From: Rhyacophila brunnea
Lineage: Eukaryota; Arthropoda; Insecta; Trichoptera; Rhyacophilidae
Length of the DNA stretch: 64,000 nucleotides
Reading direction: 5' to 3'
Assembly (NCBI GenBank): GCA_022495005.1
Contig: JAGYXB010000440.1
Coordinates: 2,170,001-2,234,000, forward strand
Positions within the stretch are counted from its first letter, which is position 1; every line of letters starts with the position of its first letter. Below the pieces are notes generated by a model, which did no database searches, was not told where the DNA came from, and worked only from the letters and a program-made list of their open reading frames with translations. A program made the translations under genes and the position numbers. Shown here piece after piece: positions 42,985 through 54,180 of the stretch.

Positions 42985-43483
42985 GCGCATCTATTCTATA
43001 CACAATGCTGCTATCGGCGGCTATCGAGGGTAGTATATTATAATGCTTATGTATATTTATTACAATAAGTTAGCCGTCTAAACCGTCAAAAACTCTCTAT
43101 ATATCCCTAAAAGTTAACACAGCCAAGAGAGGTGCTGTTAAAACATAGCACTTTTTATGCATTTCAGCCTTAATAAAAAAGGTTAAAAGACACTACCATC
43201 AATGCCATTATTTCATACCATTGGGTATATTCTATACACAAGGCGGCTATCGACGGTAGTGTATAATATTATTTATGTATTGAGGTATTGTAATTGTTAC
43301 AATAAGTTAGCCGTCTACACTGCCAAAACTGTCTATCTCGTTCTAAAAGTTAATACAGCCAAGAGAGGTGCTGTTAAAACTTGGCACTTTTTGACAGTTC
43401 AGACGGTTAACCGCCTCAATACATAAATATGATAAACTACCCTCGATAGCCGTCGATAGCAGCCTTGTGTATAGAATAGATAC
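42985..43483. mobile_element. Older copies of the palindromic element family
   Basis: Two adjacent units, 42985 to about 43200 (left half only) and 43228-43483 (complete palindrome), share TCTATACACA, GTTAGCCGTCTA, AGCCAAGAGAGGTGCTGTTA and TTGTGTATAGAATAGAT with 11485-11792. As at 11.5-12.5 kb, they sit head to tail, so tandem arrangement recurs in this family. Confidence 0.75.
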
Positions 43484-43684
43484 GGAGGAGTGGTTTCGTC
43501 CGCTCCAATTGGATATTGTCAACTTGTCAATTAATACAATGCATTTCTACCAAAAAAGAAATTAATCATTATTTCTTAGAAAGGTCTGCTGATCGGAGCT
43601 AAAAGAATTGCATACGATGAAGAAGAATATCAATCCAATTAATGAAAATATATGTGGTAGTTTTGCTATACAAAAATATTGTTT

Positions 43685-43757
43685 CGATCCTGCCAGGATT
43701 CGAACCTGGAATCTTCTGATCCGTAGTCAGACGCGTTATCCGTTGCGCCACAGGACC
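43685..43757 (-). tRNA. tRNA-Arg (anticodon ACG), copy 1
   Basis: A 73-nt cloverleaf on the minus strand. The acceptor stem GGTCCTG pairs with CAGGATC (one G-U), discriminator G. The anticodon arm is TCTGA-CTACGGA-TCAGA, giving anticodon ACG (decodes CGN Arg). The A box TGGCGCAACGG and B box GGTTCGAATCC are intact and the T arm pairs fully. A T5 terminator follows on the minus strand (A5 at 43672-43676 on plus). It is identical over its whole length to the gene at 44849. Confidence 0.97.
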
Positions 43758-44848
43758 GTTGTGAGACCCTTCCATGACATTTGATAAGTATGTTTATTGA
43801 TTACATTATAACAGGTATGCGAATTTTATTTGTAGTTCAATAGTTCAATCCAGAATGATAACAAAGTACGATAAATTTGCAATAACTATTTCAAACTGAA
43901 ACATTACAGATCCGGGTCGGCATAGTTTGGTGTTTATTTTTAGACATTTTACACTTTATTGATTGAACTTATCTTATAATTATTATGAAACGAAGTTTTT
44001 ATCAATATTTTACAATTTTCTGTTATTGATGTTGACAATAATTTTATTGTTTCTGGCTAGATCTAGCGATAACCTTCATCATCATAAAATATACAATCTA
44101 CTTAGTAGAGAGCAGAGAGCTAAAGATTTTTATATTCATATCATTTTAATTGCGCTTCTGACCGTTGGGTTATGTGTTGAAATCCCGTTATATTTGTAAG
44201 ATTTGCAATAATAATTTGTAATATAATATGTAATTCATTTCTTCAATCAATATGCATTTGAATACGCGTTATAATTACTACCCCCAAGATTTACCGAATG
44301 GCTAACAGCCAATCTTTCTCGAAATGTTAAAAAACTTTCACACTATTTAGATCCGTATACGAATTAACCTTCATTTTTGGAAATATATCGTGTGTCGTTG
44401 ATATGAAGAAAGGGGTTTTTCAATAAAATTTTTAAGACATCACAAAGTCATTTTTCCGAGGGGTAGCATCAGACAGAATCCAGGGTGCGAAGTAGATATC
44501 GTCACACAATTTTTTTAAATGGCTATAATATCCATAAAATAAATAATATCTTAATATCAACCAATTATGTCATGGACATATTATTTTATTATTCTCATAT
44601 AGGTATTATATAAATAATAGAAAATACATACACATCTAACAGACAAAACATTATTTATGTACCTACAAATGGAGATTTCCCAGCTATGAAATTCGTCATC
44701 TCATTTTACACCACTTATCTTCCTGGGAATTTCTTGTGTATTTTTCTTGTGTACGAAGTATGATTAAATTTTATAGTAATTATATTATCGGAAATATGTA
44801 CATAGTGTGTATATTATTAAAAATAGGGAAATATAAAAATGTTTTTTT
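43758..44848. other. tRNA spacer; no gene recognised
   Basis: AT-rich sequence between the two tRNA genes. A 78-aa hydrophobic ORF at 43963-44199 (plus) has two possible membrane segments but no recognisable family. The spacer does not look duplicated beyond the tRNAs themselves. Confidence 0.35.
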
Positions 44849-44921
44849 CGATCCTGCCAGGATTCGAACCTGGAATCTTCTGATCCGTAGTCAGACGCGT
44901 TATCCGTTGCGCCACAGGACC
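44849..44921 (-). tRNA. tRNA-Arg (anticodon ACG), copy 2
   Basis: Identical in sequence to 43685-43757, with the same orientation and about 1.09 kb upstream in transcription order. A T5 stretch (A5 at 44835-44839 on plus) is the likely Pol III terminator. Flanks differ from copy 1, so identity probably reflects purifying selection or gene conversion. The ORF at 44736-44996 is an antisense shadow. Confidence 0.97.
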
Positions 44922-45481
44922 GGTGGGAGCTCTGCCAATAGAATGTATTATAAGATTGTTACTTTTCACTGTTCCAAAATATATTATAATATCTAATCAT
45001 TTTCTTCATTTATTATGTATTTTCGACAACAACTAATGAGAATATTGTTTGTCATAATAACATGGACATTCATGTTAGAATAAAAAATATATGAACCTAA
45101 GTACCTACCTATACAAAATATTGATTATAAACTATTTTGTTTGGGGTGTAAGTATAGGTACTAAGTATGTATTGATAGTCAGGCCCGTATCAAGGAGGGG
45201 GTGCTTAGTGTGCGTTTAGGGGGTGCAAAAATAGCCGAAAACCATTGTTTTTGTAAATAGATAATTTAATTACAATAACAAATTCTATATTTAAAATATC
45301 TGAAAACCTAAGTATGGTATGTACCTACATTCATACTATAGAACGGCAGCACTTACAAAAATGGGGCAGGTCGAAGAATTAACGCAAAATTTATAATAAT
45401 ATAGGTATTCCCATATAGGCGTTTATAATCTCCGAAATGACTAATTCACAACGAACAGATTAATAGGTACATATAATTACG
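44922..45481. other. No gene recognised; possible solitary TE end
   Basis: CAGGCCCGTATCAAGG at about 45181 followed by GGGGGTGC repeats looks like a hAT-type terminus without partner. Confidence 0.3.
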
Positions 45482-45782
45482 ATATATCAATACAGTAAAT
45501 TTTGTCTCAGGGTTTTGAATGTATGAATGTCATGCGAAAATGAACCACGCATTATATACGTGCAATAGTGTGTGTAATAATACACCAATACTAAATGAGC
45601 GTCAATCATAGACTATAGATACGCGTCAATGCATAAACCGAGAGCCAGTTGTCAGTATTCTACGTATGACGTATTCTTGACACCTGTTTTAATTTATCCC
45701 GTATTCTTCCTTACTCGAGATCGGTTACCTGCTTCTCCTTACCCGTTAGGTATTTCAGCTCCCATTATTTCTGAGTTCCCTG
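45482..45782 (-). repeat. Interspersed repeat R-A, reverse copy
   Basis: Reverse complement of the 27334-27648 repeat: GGGTTTTGAATG, AACCACGCATTATA, GTGTGTAATAATACACCAAT, AACCGAGAGC, CTCGAGATCGGTTACCTGC and ACCCGTTAGGTATTTCAG. The end beyond the GTATTGATATA block differs from the other copies, so it is truncated. Confidence 0.8.
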
Positions 45783-46429
45783 CTAATTCATCACAGTTTA
45801 AAATGTACTAACTTGATAAAGGAGATTCTGCCACTTATGCCATTTCCTCGTAATATAAATCTTTTTTTTCAATTTCAGTTGTAGTTTTCAATAGTAATTT
45901 ATTGGCAAAACCAGTGGTGAATTTTAAATTTCAAACTAAACCAGTACTTCTGATAAATATCATTAAAGTAAACGACACATGTAAACAATAATTTATTTAT
46001 ACAATATTACAATAAATTACGTTCTCCATGCGCTATAGGGACTGGGTGTCGCGCCCACCTTTATCGTCCGGCAGTCGTGGATTGTAAACACAATCTACTC
46101 ATTGGAGTTAAGGCACTATCGCGTGACGTCATAGCGCCACGTGTGCTAAGGTGGGCCGCGCACGTGGGCAGGACGGCGAGATGATAATTGCGTCGCGTGC
46201 CTGATCAAGCTCTTCCATCAGAGTATATTGTTTTCGAACTTGGTGTACCTACTTATAGCATGATGCTAAAGAAAGCTCTCAAGCGCATCGATTTGATTAG
46301 AGAATTTTTAGGGAGCTTTCAAAGCTGTTATTAGTAGGTACCTAAGCAATTAGATTACGAATTGTGGCGACGAAAGATGGCGCGTATTTTTCCAATCTTT
46401 ACGTGGTGGTGTGGTATTGTTGTTACTAG
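45783..46429. other. No gene recognised; GC-rich patch 46030-46220
   Basis: The patch at 46030-46220 contains TGACGTCA at about 46115, GCCACGTG and GCACGTGGGC. It could be regulatory; nothing else supports that. Confidence 0.3.
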
Positions 46430-46439
46430 TTTAGTGAGT

Positions 46440-46862
46440 CTAGGACGATTTGGCGGCGGGACAACTGGACGCCACGTAATTCGAAATTAAATAGACGTTA
46501 GGTACTTATAAGAACTAAAAAAAAAAAATATTTAATATTATCATTTATATTTATATTTAAATTATTATTATATATATTATGATTTATTAGTTGGTGAAAA
46601 TTTAAATATGCACTAGTAAATAATGATTTAATCGAGCATATGTTTAAGTTCCAATGAAAAAAGAGTTTTTTTATTTTATATAAAGCCTTAGGCTTGGTAA
46701 TTTTCAATCCGCAATAAAAAAACATTATGTTAAGAGTAAAATGAATTAAAACTACTAAGTAATAGATAGAAACTGATTAAAATTCCTCGTCTACGTTCTG
46801 TATACGTGTCTACGACAGTGCGGCGTCCAATTATCCTGGCGTCCAGTTGTCCCATTCCCTAG
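46440..46862 (+). mobile_element. M6 MITE, copy 1
   Basis: This begins CTAGGACGATTTGGCGGCGG and ends CCAGTTGTCCCATTCCCTAG; GGGACAACTGGACGCC occurs inverted at both ends. TTTAGTGA flanks it at 46430-46437 and 46863-46870 (with a 2-base offset on the left). The AT-rich interior has a palindromic look, with CGTAATTCGAAATTAAATAGACG-like stretches. It matches 63492-63974 along its length. The 75-aa ORF at 46498-46725 is incidental. Confidence 0.8.
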
Positions 46863-46894
46863 TTTAGTGATATAATATGTTCTCTGCCTCAACC

Positions 46895-47275
46895 AGGTAT
46901 TTAATAACTGTCAGGCTAGTGCAATTGTAGAACTAATCTATTATCGGTGATGCAAATTGGGAGGACAATAACTGTATTCAACCAAATCGGTTCAGATATC
47001 GAAATATTCCACTTGCGTGAGGGCGACTTTGGGTGCACGTTGTTTTATAAATTCTTAAAATTTGGCTCATACGGTCTACCTACATTAAGTTTTTTTTTAA
47101 GTAGGTAGGTACTTTAAGTACTTGGTTGTGATGTGATAAATATACATATTATATATTTCTACTTACCTATGCTTTTAGATATTATATTTATTATACTTAC
47201 GTTTATTTTTTTCTTTATGTACATATAAGTTGTATTTTAAATTCATGTATTCGCTTAGTATACATAAATAAATTA
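46895..47275 (+). mobile_element. Jockey/CR1-group LINE 3' relic (copy J4)
   Basis: Diverged 3' end with GATGCAAATTGGGAGGACAA, TGTATTCAACCAAATCGG and ATTCCACTTGCGTGAGGGCG, equivalent to the MPIGRAITMFN and IFHLRE region. The 3' UTR ends in an ATAAATAAATTAG tail. Confidence 0.72.
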
Positions 47276-47857
47276 GTAAATTTATATATAAATTTACGAG
47301 TTATGACAATTGCATGCAGTTAATGAATGCATTAATTCCAATAGTATCTAATGTAGGTACTACCTAACTTAGACGGGTTTTTACAAACACTTCGAATAAT
47401 TTGATTTATAGATACCTACTTGAATTCCTATACTTAGTAGGTTTTTACATGCTTTGTTGTATCGATTTATTATAGAGAAGCGAGAATTAACTCTATTATA
47501 TTATTATGTATAGTGCTTGAAGATACTAAAAGGCAAACCGGGTCGCAAAAACGACTCAAATGGAAGAATTACAAAACTTAAATCAATTAGAATTTATATA
47601 AATCACTGTTTTAAAAAAATGTTTAAATGACTGTCGAAAAAATCCACAAGGTCATTATGGGCCAGGGGTTCGATTGCAGATTATTTTATTAATCGATAGG
47701 TATTTCAGTTGACACACTATTTATTACCACGAAGATAAACGATTTGTTAGGTATATTACAGGAAGAGATGCGACCTTCTGGGACACATATTATATGATAA
47801 GATCTTTTAGAAAACAGTAAAATCGATTCTCGATTCTAAGGGTCTGATTGAAAATTC
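47276..47857. other. No gene recognised; short repeat at 47525-47572
   Basis: A short match, ACCGGGTCGCAAAAACGACT then CAAATGG, recurs in reverse at about 63343-63385. Otherwise unassigned. Confidence 0.3.
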
Positions 47858-47865
47858 ACACGACA

Positions 47866-48718
47866 CAGTGACGTCCCGTGGGGGTAGGCAGATTGAGCGT
47901 CGCTTGGGGGCGGCAGTTACCCAAAGAGCGGCAAATCGAGATAAATCATTAGGTAGGTATATATAGAAACAGCTACCTATCTTTCCATTAAAAAATCAGC
48001 TCACTGGTTGGAAACAAAATATATTAATTACAATAAAAGTTTTAACAGGACTTTATTTTTTTGTCGGGTTCGTGATGTCTAGTTAACTTCTGTTGTCTCC
48101 ATGGACGTCACGTTTTTTAGTGAATACAAATTTGCGAATTATATTTAAATTATAGGTTGGTACATAGTACTTACCTAATTTAAAATGTATCCAAATATGT
48201 TTTGGAAGTCATCAGGTGTATTTTTAAATGTACCTATCTGAAACAGTAGACTCGTAATATTGTCTATAGAAGCAGAGGTGGGATTTAAATTAGATTTAGT
48301 GATGTACATCTTGTTATTAATATAACCATACAACACATTTCTTAGATATTGAAGTAATGAAAGGATGATAAAAAGTAAGTAAGTAAGTAAAACACACCCA
48401 CGGTGGCCGCGCGGCTTAAGCGTTGGACTATCATGCCGTGGGTCTCAGGTTCGAATCCTGGGTCTGGCAAGTACACATATTGTTTTTCAATTTGTGTGTG
48501 AGTCAGGGTATGGACCTAATAGGTTGAGCAAGTGGCTGACATCCATTTCTTGTAAAAAACAAAATCTGTTCATACAAACCTCTACTCTGTGAAGGCCCAT
48601 ATGATCCTATTAGGATCGGACATGGTCGAAAGAAGAAGTAAGTAAAAAGTACTGTATAAAAAATGTGGAGGCATTTTGGCACTGCCTAGGAGCGGCATTT
48701 TGTCTAGGGACGTCACTG
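47866..48718 (+). mobile_element. M1 hAT-like MITE with nested SINE
   Basis: This begins CAGTGACGTCCCG and ends GGGACGTCACTG; the flanks ACACGACA (47858-47865) and ACATGACA (48719-48726) match at 7/8. The interior parallels 1-346 and 25726-26343, except for a SINE at 48393-48635 that interrupts the AAAAA-TACTGTA region. Confidence 0.9.
48393..48635 (+). mobile_element. tRNA-derived SINE, 12-bp TSD, nested in M1
   Basis: The head has GGTGGCCGCGCGGCTTAAGC (A-box-like, resembling Ser/Leu-type class II tRNAs) and the B box GGTTCGAATCC. The body has TTGTTTTTCAATTTGTGTGT, GGACCTAATAGGTTGAGC and AAGTGGCTGACATCC, and the tail is GGATCGGACATGGTCGAAAG then AAGA. The TSD AAGTAAGTAAAA is exact (48381-48392 and 48636-48647). 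It matches 63052-63307 along its length. Confidence 0.93.
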
Positions 48719-48726
48719 ACATGACA

Positions 48727-49779
48727 TGGCGTAGGTACAGTCCATCGAAAGATGGTACTTAGAAGAAAGCTACTTAATACAAGTTTGCTTTGCTGGAAAA
48801 CATTTAAAACTTAAACTGTATTTACAATTCGAACTTATTTGACACCAGCTGTCACTTTTGTTTCAATTTCGAAAGGCACTCAATTACTTACTTATTAATA
48901 ATAAGATATATGAAATAGGTACATAAAAAGTAAATTCTTTAGCAACAGGAGTATTAAATTAATAATTATGGGTGGTATAATAGTTTTATTATAGTTTCGG
49001 ACAAAGTTTAATAATAAAATCATTTACTTAAACGTATTTCAAGTCTAACCAATTAGCAGAGAAAAACTCTCCGTTGATATTTTTTCCATAAAACGCGCAA
49101 TTACCATCTTGACGTGTTGTCGCCGTCATCTGTGTCAACCGAATTTACATTTTCAAAAAAAGAACAGCGGCAGGTGAGACAGATGGCGGCGAAAAAAACA
49201 TATATTTCACAGCACGCCACTAAAAATAATAAACCCATCCATTGCCGGGCGTACCTACGAGTGAGTAAAGATTTTTGGTAGCCGTCCAAAGAAAATGTCG
49301 AGAGACATTCATTCTCGCCCACTGACACATCGGTAATCAATTGCACGTGTGCGGACGAGCAGCATGGCAATGCCATAAACACAGCGGACGGATGGAGTGC
49401 TCGCGAATAAGATGGCTGACATGTTATCTGAAATGGCCGCGAAGAGGACATTTTAAATTGGTAGCTGTCAAATAAAGGCGTGAAATTATGATGCTTGCAA
49501 CAATGTCACGGAAGGATTGTCATAAACATAAACATAAAAAAATATTTAGACGTAGGTACTGCTCGGCGTAGTTGCCTTCTTAAACAAACCATCATTCATT
49601 TGAAACCAATTAATACTTTTTATTATTTATCTCGAAGTTCATAAAGAAGTGAGACGCATTTTAATTTTATTACCTTCTACTATTGCTGCCGTTTTACATC
49701 GAAGATTGACTACCAAATTGTACACTTCTCATCCTGGGCCATTCGTATCAGATCCCCAATGATAATATGAACGTGGAGC
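48727..49779. other. No gene recognised; GC-richer patch 49100-49450
   Basis: The minus-strand ORF at 49101-49451 (116 aa) has no domain I recognise. The patch has several ATGGC motifs (GATGGCGGCG, AAGATGGCTGAC, AAATGGCCGC), but no gene structure. Confidence 0.3.
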
Positions 49780-49787
49780 AACTTACG

Positions 49788-50168
49788 CAGGACGAGACAA
49801 GGGTAGTTGCCGCCCGGGTACCATCTCAAAATTGCCCCCCCCCCCCAAATAAAAATATATAATATACAGAAGTCAAAGAAAAGTTAAAACCATTATTTTA
49901 TTGTCATTTAAAATAGAACATGTTGATATTCTAAATTATAATGTAAAATGTAAAGGTAAAGTGTTTTAAATCGATGTACATAGATGTATCGCGTAAAAAT
50001 TATAAATGAATATAATATAAATTATAAATGGTAAGAAAATTGGAACGCATGCGACTTTTTTCATCATACAGTTTGTTTAATTTAATTGCATAACATATAT
50101 TTTGCCGCTCCTGAATGCTTCCGCCCGGGTGTTTCGCACCCCGAATACTCCCGCTTGACGCGCCTCTG
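49788..50168 (-). mobile_element. M8 hAT-like MITE, copy 2
   Basis: This ends CGCTTGACGCGCCTCTG (inverted: CAGAGGCGCGTCAAGCG) and starts CAGGACGAGACAAGGG. The flanks AACTTACG (49780-49787) and GACTTGCG (50169-50176) match at 6/8. Shares GGTGTTTCGCACC with copy 1 (reverse). A C12 run is at 49835-49846. Confidence 0.65.
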
Positions 50169-50271
50169 GACTTGCGTAGCGGAGGTTGTGTAGCCACAGT
50201 TTTTTGCAGTTTATGAAAATGTATACTTATAACAATGTCCACCTAGGTCCTAGAGGTTGTGATGGAAAAAT

Positions 50272-50640
50272 CTCGTCCGGAGAATAATCGAGAAATAATC
50301 AGAAAAAGCCAATTTCGAATCATGAGAAATTAATATTACGAAATTTCGAGAATTCTCATTTCTCGATAAATCGTCAATGAGATTCTGGAGAAATATAAAC
50401 ATTATCGCTAGGTTAAACTCCCCCCGACCGCAACTGGAATTTAAAAGAAACTGAATAAAATCACCCAAGAAAATTTGATTTCTCGATAAACTTTTCTTTT
50501 GGCGGAAAACAACGCGGAATAACTGAAAAAATGTTTCGACTTTTAATTTGATAATTAATAATCTTAACCAAATTGACAGTAAAAATAAAATCGGCAAGAA
50601 AATGTAAGAATGACGATTTCTCCAGAAATCAAAAAACCTT
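50272..50640 (+). repeat. Diverged repeat rich in TTCTCGA motifs (pair with 10053)
   Basis: CGAGAAATAATCAGAAAAAG, GAGAATTCTCATTTCTCGAT and ATCGTCAATGAGATTCT correspond to 10068-10180. The 115-aa minus ORF at 50250-50597 overlaps it and has no domain I recognise. Confidence 0.6.
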
Positions 50641-50926
50641 GATTCTCATTCATGATTCAATATTCTTGAACTGAAGACACCCTCTCGCATATTGTAAAAT
50701 ATGTTAGCATTCGAAACAATTTGATGGATCATAACTATTTCACAAACAATAACAATTTTATTATTGTTATCACGGATTGCAAGCTAGTTTGAGATCTTCA
50801 CTGATTCTTCTAATTTATTAGATATTATATTAATGATTAATACTAGAAATAATTGAACCATTCTCATTTACAGTATTTTTATTTACACCACGGGAGACCA
50901 TTTGGTTTGCACCCTGCATCCTAACT

Positions 50927-51367
50927 CATATCCGGAAATTTGTACGTAAACAGTTCACCGCAGGTCACTTATTCGTGCGTCGCAGTACGTGAAACATGAG
51001 TTCGTGTAACATTTAATCAAATGACGAGTTCTTCGTTGAACATTTCACTGTGGAGTATATTTGTACGTATGCTACAACATGTGGCGAATTTTATTAATGT
51101 TTACTATGTCTTTACTAGGTTATTTCTAGGTCTTTACTAGGTTAGGTTAGGTTAGGTTACGTTAGGTTAGGGTTAATCTAATTGGAACAGTACTATTTGC
51201 AAACTACCGCCGCATTTTGTAAGATACGTACAAATGTATTCCACGGTGAAATGTTCATCAAAGAACTCGTCATTTGATAAAATGTTATACGAACTCATGT
51301 TTCACGTACTGCGGCGCACGAATAAGTGTCCCACGATGAACTCCATACGTGTAAATTACATGTAACC
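50927..51367. mobile_element. M5-related long-arm foldback with TTAGG loop, 9-bp TSD
   Basis: ATCCTAACT flanks it exactly at 50918-50926 and 51368-51376. The arms (about 50930-51105 and 51190-51367) pair over ~170 bp: CACTTATTCGTGCG, GCAGTACGTGAAACATGAGT, AAATGACGAGTTCTT and TTTGTACGTAT all recur inverted. The loop holds a (TTAGG)n block at about 51138-51173. The ends TCCGGAAATTTGTACG and CATGTAACC link it to M5. Confidence 0.85.
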
Positions 51368-51376
51368 ATCCTAACT

Positions 51377-52027
51377 AAGCATGTCAAAATATGATGTTAA
51401 AATTCTACGAAAATTCACCCTAATATTCCATTAGTGTGTGCGTATTAATGAAAAAATGATATGTTACGGATTTATAAACTATTCGCTTGACTTTCGCAGT
51501 CATAATATTTTCGGATCATCTTAAAAATTTGACAGCCGGTATCAAATCAAAAATACTTATTTCAATCTATCTGGCATCTAGGTTACTGTTAAATTAATTT
51601 AACGATACATTTATTAAAAGCCATTTAAGCGTCTACCGAATGAGTAATACTTTAATCTAGATGAAAATAAGTTTTTCTTGGTACTGAAATTTGAAAATAG
51701 TAATACATATATTATTACTTGGCATTAGCAAATTCGTCAATGTGTTTTTCTCGGAACTTGCAATATTTTCCGAGTTTTATTGACGTTTAAGTTAAGTGTA
51801 CAGCGAGAAATGACACAAAGCGTGATGATTGAGGAGTCTACTGGCACATAAAGCAGAGACTTCATATGACAGGCGCCGGTTTGCTGTTGTCTTCAACTTA
51901 ATGTTCCAAGCCTCATAATATTACTGATTTCCACTGCTGGATACTGCCTAAACGTGTTTTTTCAATCCTCTCGTAAACTACCATTGCACACCAGGAATCG
52001 ATATAATAGTCATTAAGACGATACTTC
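51377..52027. other. No gene recognised
   Basis: AT-rich and unassigned. Confidence 0.3.
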
Positions 52028-52358
52028 AGTGAAACGGCAAATAATTTTCAACTATAGATGCGACGAAATTTTGGACTCGCTGGCAATCGGAGAGCGAACG
52101 TCGAGTTGTGAACACGTCAATTTGTTTCGTGATGGCGACGGAGGTATTAATTCTTAAATCGTGTAAAGATGAGTAAAAAACGTTACCCATTTACTTGAAA
52201 AAGAAAACATGTCAATGAATATATTATTATTGTTACTAATAGAACAATAAACAGAACATTAAATGGACGCATGTTGGATTTATATGACAAATTATATTTC
52301 GTTCGGCACGCGTCATTTGCAAAATCCGCGCATCGCCTAGCCATGATCATGACCATGC
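52028..52358 (-). repeat. Diverged repeat, inverted partner of 23713-24049
   Basis: AGTGAAACGGCAAATAATTT, CACGTCAATTTG, AAATCGTGTAAAGATGA, AAACATGTCAATGAATATA, GGACGCATGTTG and ATCCGCGCATCGCCTAG correspond in reverse to the other copy. Confidence 0.7.
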
Positions 52359-52535
52359 CTCAACACGACAATGCATAGCCTTAAGCCATAGACAATGCAT
52401 AGCCTTGCACACGGTATAGCCTTAAGACGGGTAGTCATTAGCGAACCGTAACTGTGACCGTTGATGATACAGTAACTATTGTCGAACAAGAACTTCTTGT
52501 CCACGTGTTAAAACTGTGAACTAACAATCCCCTCC

Positions 52536-52965
52536 CGGAAACTTACGTATGCAGTTCGCGGTATCACACTTCACCGTGAAATGTTGTATCGGAAATATTA
52601 TATGACCGTATATTAAAGACCGTCCAACATCTTTGGGTCGTATAGTATGTACTGACATAAAATTCATGTCTAAATAAAACACGGTTCTTGTCGGTTTACA
52701 CTTTACAGGAAGCTAGCAGCAAACAAATTTTGAAAATAGCCGATATACTGGATTATTTGTTGGGTTAGCTTAGGTTAGATTAGGTTAGGTTTTCATTCTT
52801 GAATTCATGAATTTTGTGAAAGTCAGCTAAGACAATTGAATTAATGTTCATATTGAATCTAATAAAATTGGAGACCGTATAGTATACGGTCATCTCTTTC
52901 CGATAGAAAGCTCACGGCGAACTGTGCCACGGTGAAATGTTTTACTTACAATTTACATGCAACCA
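52536..52965 (+). mobile_element. M5 element with TTAGG core, perfect 8-bp TSD
   Basis: TCCCCTCC flanks it at 52528-52535 and 52966-52973. The body runs from CGGAAACTTACGTATGCAG to TTTACATGCAACCA. The core (GTTAGCTTAGGTTAGATTAG then GTTAGG) is at about 52761-52790. About 430 bp, like 19340-19771. Confidence 0.88.
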
Positions 52966-52973
52966 TCCCCTCC

Positions 52974-53699
52974 AGTTCAGTTAATTGCACTTCCGTTTTC
53001 AAATGAGAAACGCCCCCAAGTTTATTATTTCACTTTACGCTCCCGTGGTGTACGGATCTATCAATTTATGTACTTTGACGCTTTTTATAATAAAAATATG
53101 TCTAAAATTTTGACTATAGATACATCTAGACGCCACCCATTGCATTGCTAAATAAAGCTGCGTAGCGTGTGTTTGGTTTGTGGGCGAGCGAACACATTCG
53201 TATACAAAATGTTTTAGACCACAGACCATTTCGCTAGTGCTCGCCCAAAGTGCTCGCACTAGACGCTCAGAATTAAAATATAATTTTCTATTTTTTTAAC
53301 GTTATATAGTATTTTTAAGCGGTCAAAATGCAACCATTAGGTAAAGATATCCATAATTTTAGTTATAACTTACCTATGAAACGTAATACCATGTTGTCGC
53401 TTATCAGTACGGCTACCACATTTTAATACAACGCACAGAACCATCTTTTCTACTTATTTAACTAAAAATATTTACCACTGACTTTATGTTTAACACAAAA
53501 AATATCAATTTTAGCAACACGCGCTCGCATGTGATCGACGCTTAGTTAAGCAACAAACTAAGATTTGGCGGCGACACTATAGCAAATCATCTTACACATC
53601 TGTGAACCTTTTATCTTACTCTAGCGCGTGTCGCAGAGATTATAAGGGTGCCGAATACTTTCTCACTCGCACTAAAACGACCAGGAGATGGAAACGGTC
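52974..53699. other. No gene recognised
   Basis: Short ORFs at 52957-53259 overlap on both strands; no motif. Confidence 0.3.
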
Positions 53700-54180
53700 A
53701 AAAAGATCCGACATAATTGAATAGTGCACACAGATGGAGTTGGGTAGTTATTAAAAATCAATTAAACCTTGTCTAAACCAAACCATAATAGTTTTGGTAT
53801 GTTATGGGCAATTTGATAAAATAGTGCACACTTTTTCATTCATACTTATTTGTTTTCGTTGAATTAAGAATACGTATTACACATGTGTTTGTTTAGTTTT
53901 TTTTTTAATTCATTACGCCCTAACTAAACCAAACCACAGTAGATACAAATATTATTATATCTATAAAATATCCAAAATTATGTATGGTTGAATGGCATAA
54001 TTTTAGATATTTTATAGATAGGTATTCGATTATTTTTTGACTATTATCTATTATGGATTGGTTTTCGCAGTGTTTAATTGAATTTTAAAAAAAACTGACC
54101 TAGTTCAATGAAAACAGATACTTATGACTGACAAAGTTTATTGTGCACTATTTATGTCGGATCCTTTCACCAATGATGGG
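53700..54180. repeat. Diverged M4-type interior
   Basis: ATAGTGCACACTTTTTC, CATACTTATTTGTTTTCGTTG, AAACCAAACCA, GTTCAATGAAAACAGATAC and GACAAAGTTTATTGTGCACT match M4 copies in both orientations, giving a palindromic layout. Termini are not preserved. Confidence 0.55.

Noticed and set aside
44736..44996. 86-aa ORF with a DPARIRTWNLL stretch
   Set aside because: That peptide is the antisense translation of the tRNA-Arg gene, a well-known annotation artefact.
45181..45230. A full hAT element starting at CAGGCCCGTATC
   Set aside because: No matching opposite terminus was found within the next kilobases, so only a possible solitary end can be claimed.
49101..49451. 116-aa minus ORF as a membrane protein
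   Set aside because: It has hydrophobic runs but no family resemblance; GC-rich patches give long chance frames.
51138..51173. TTAGG arrays taken as evidence for a chromosome end or fusion point
   Set aside because: Each array is short, sits at the centre of a transposable element with flanking TSDs, and occurs in both orientations.
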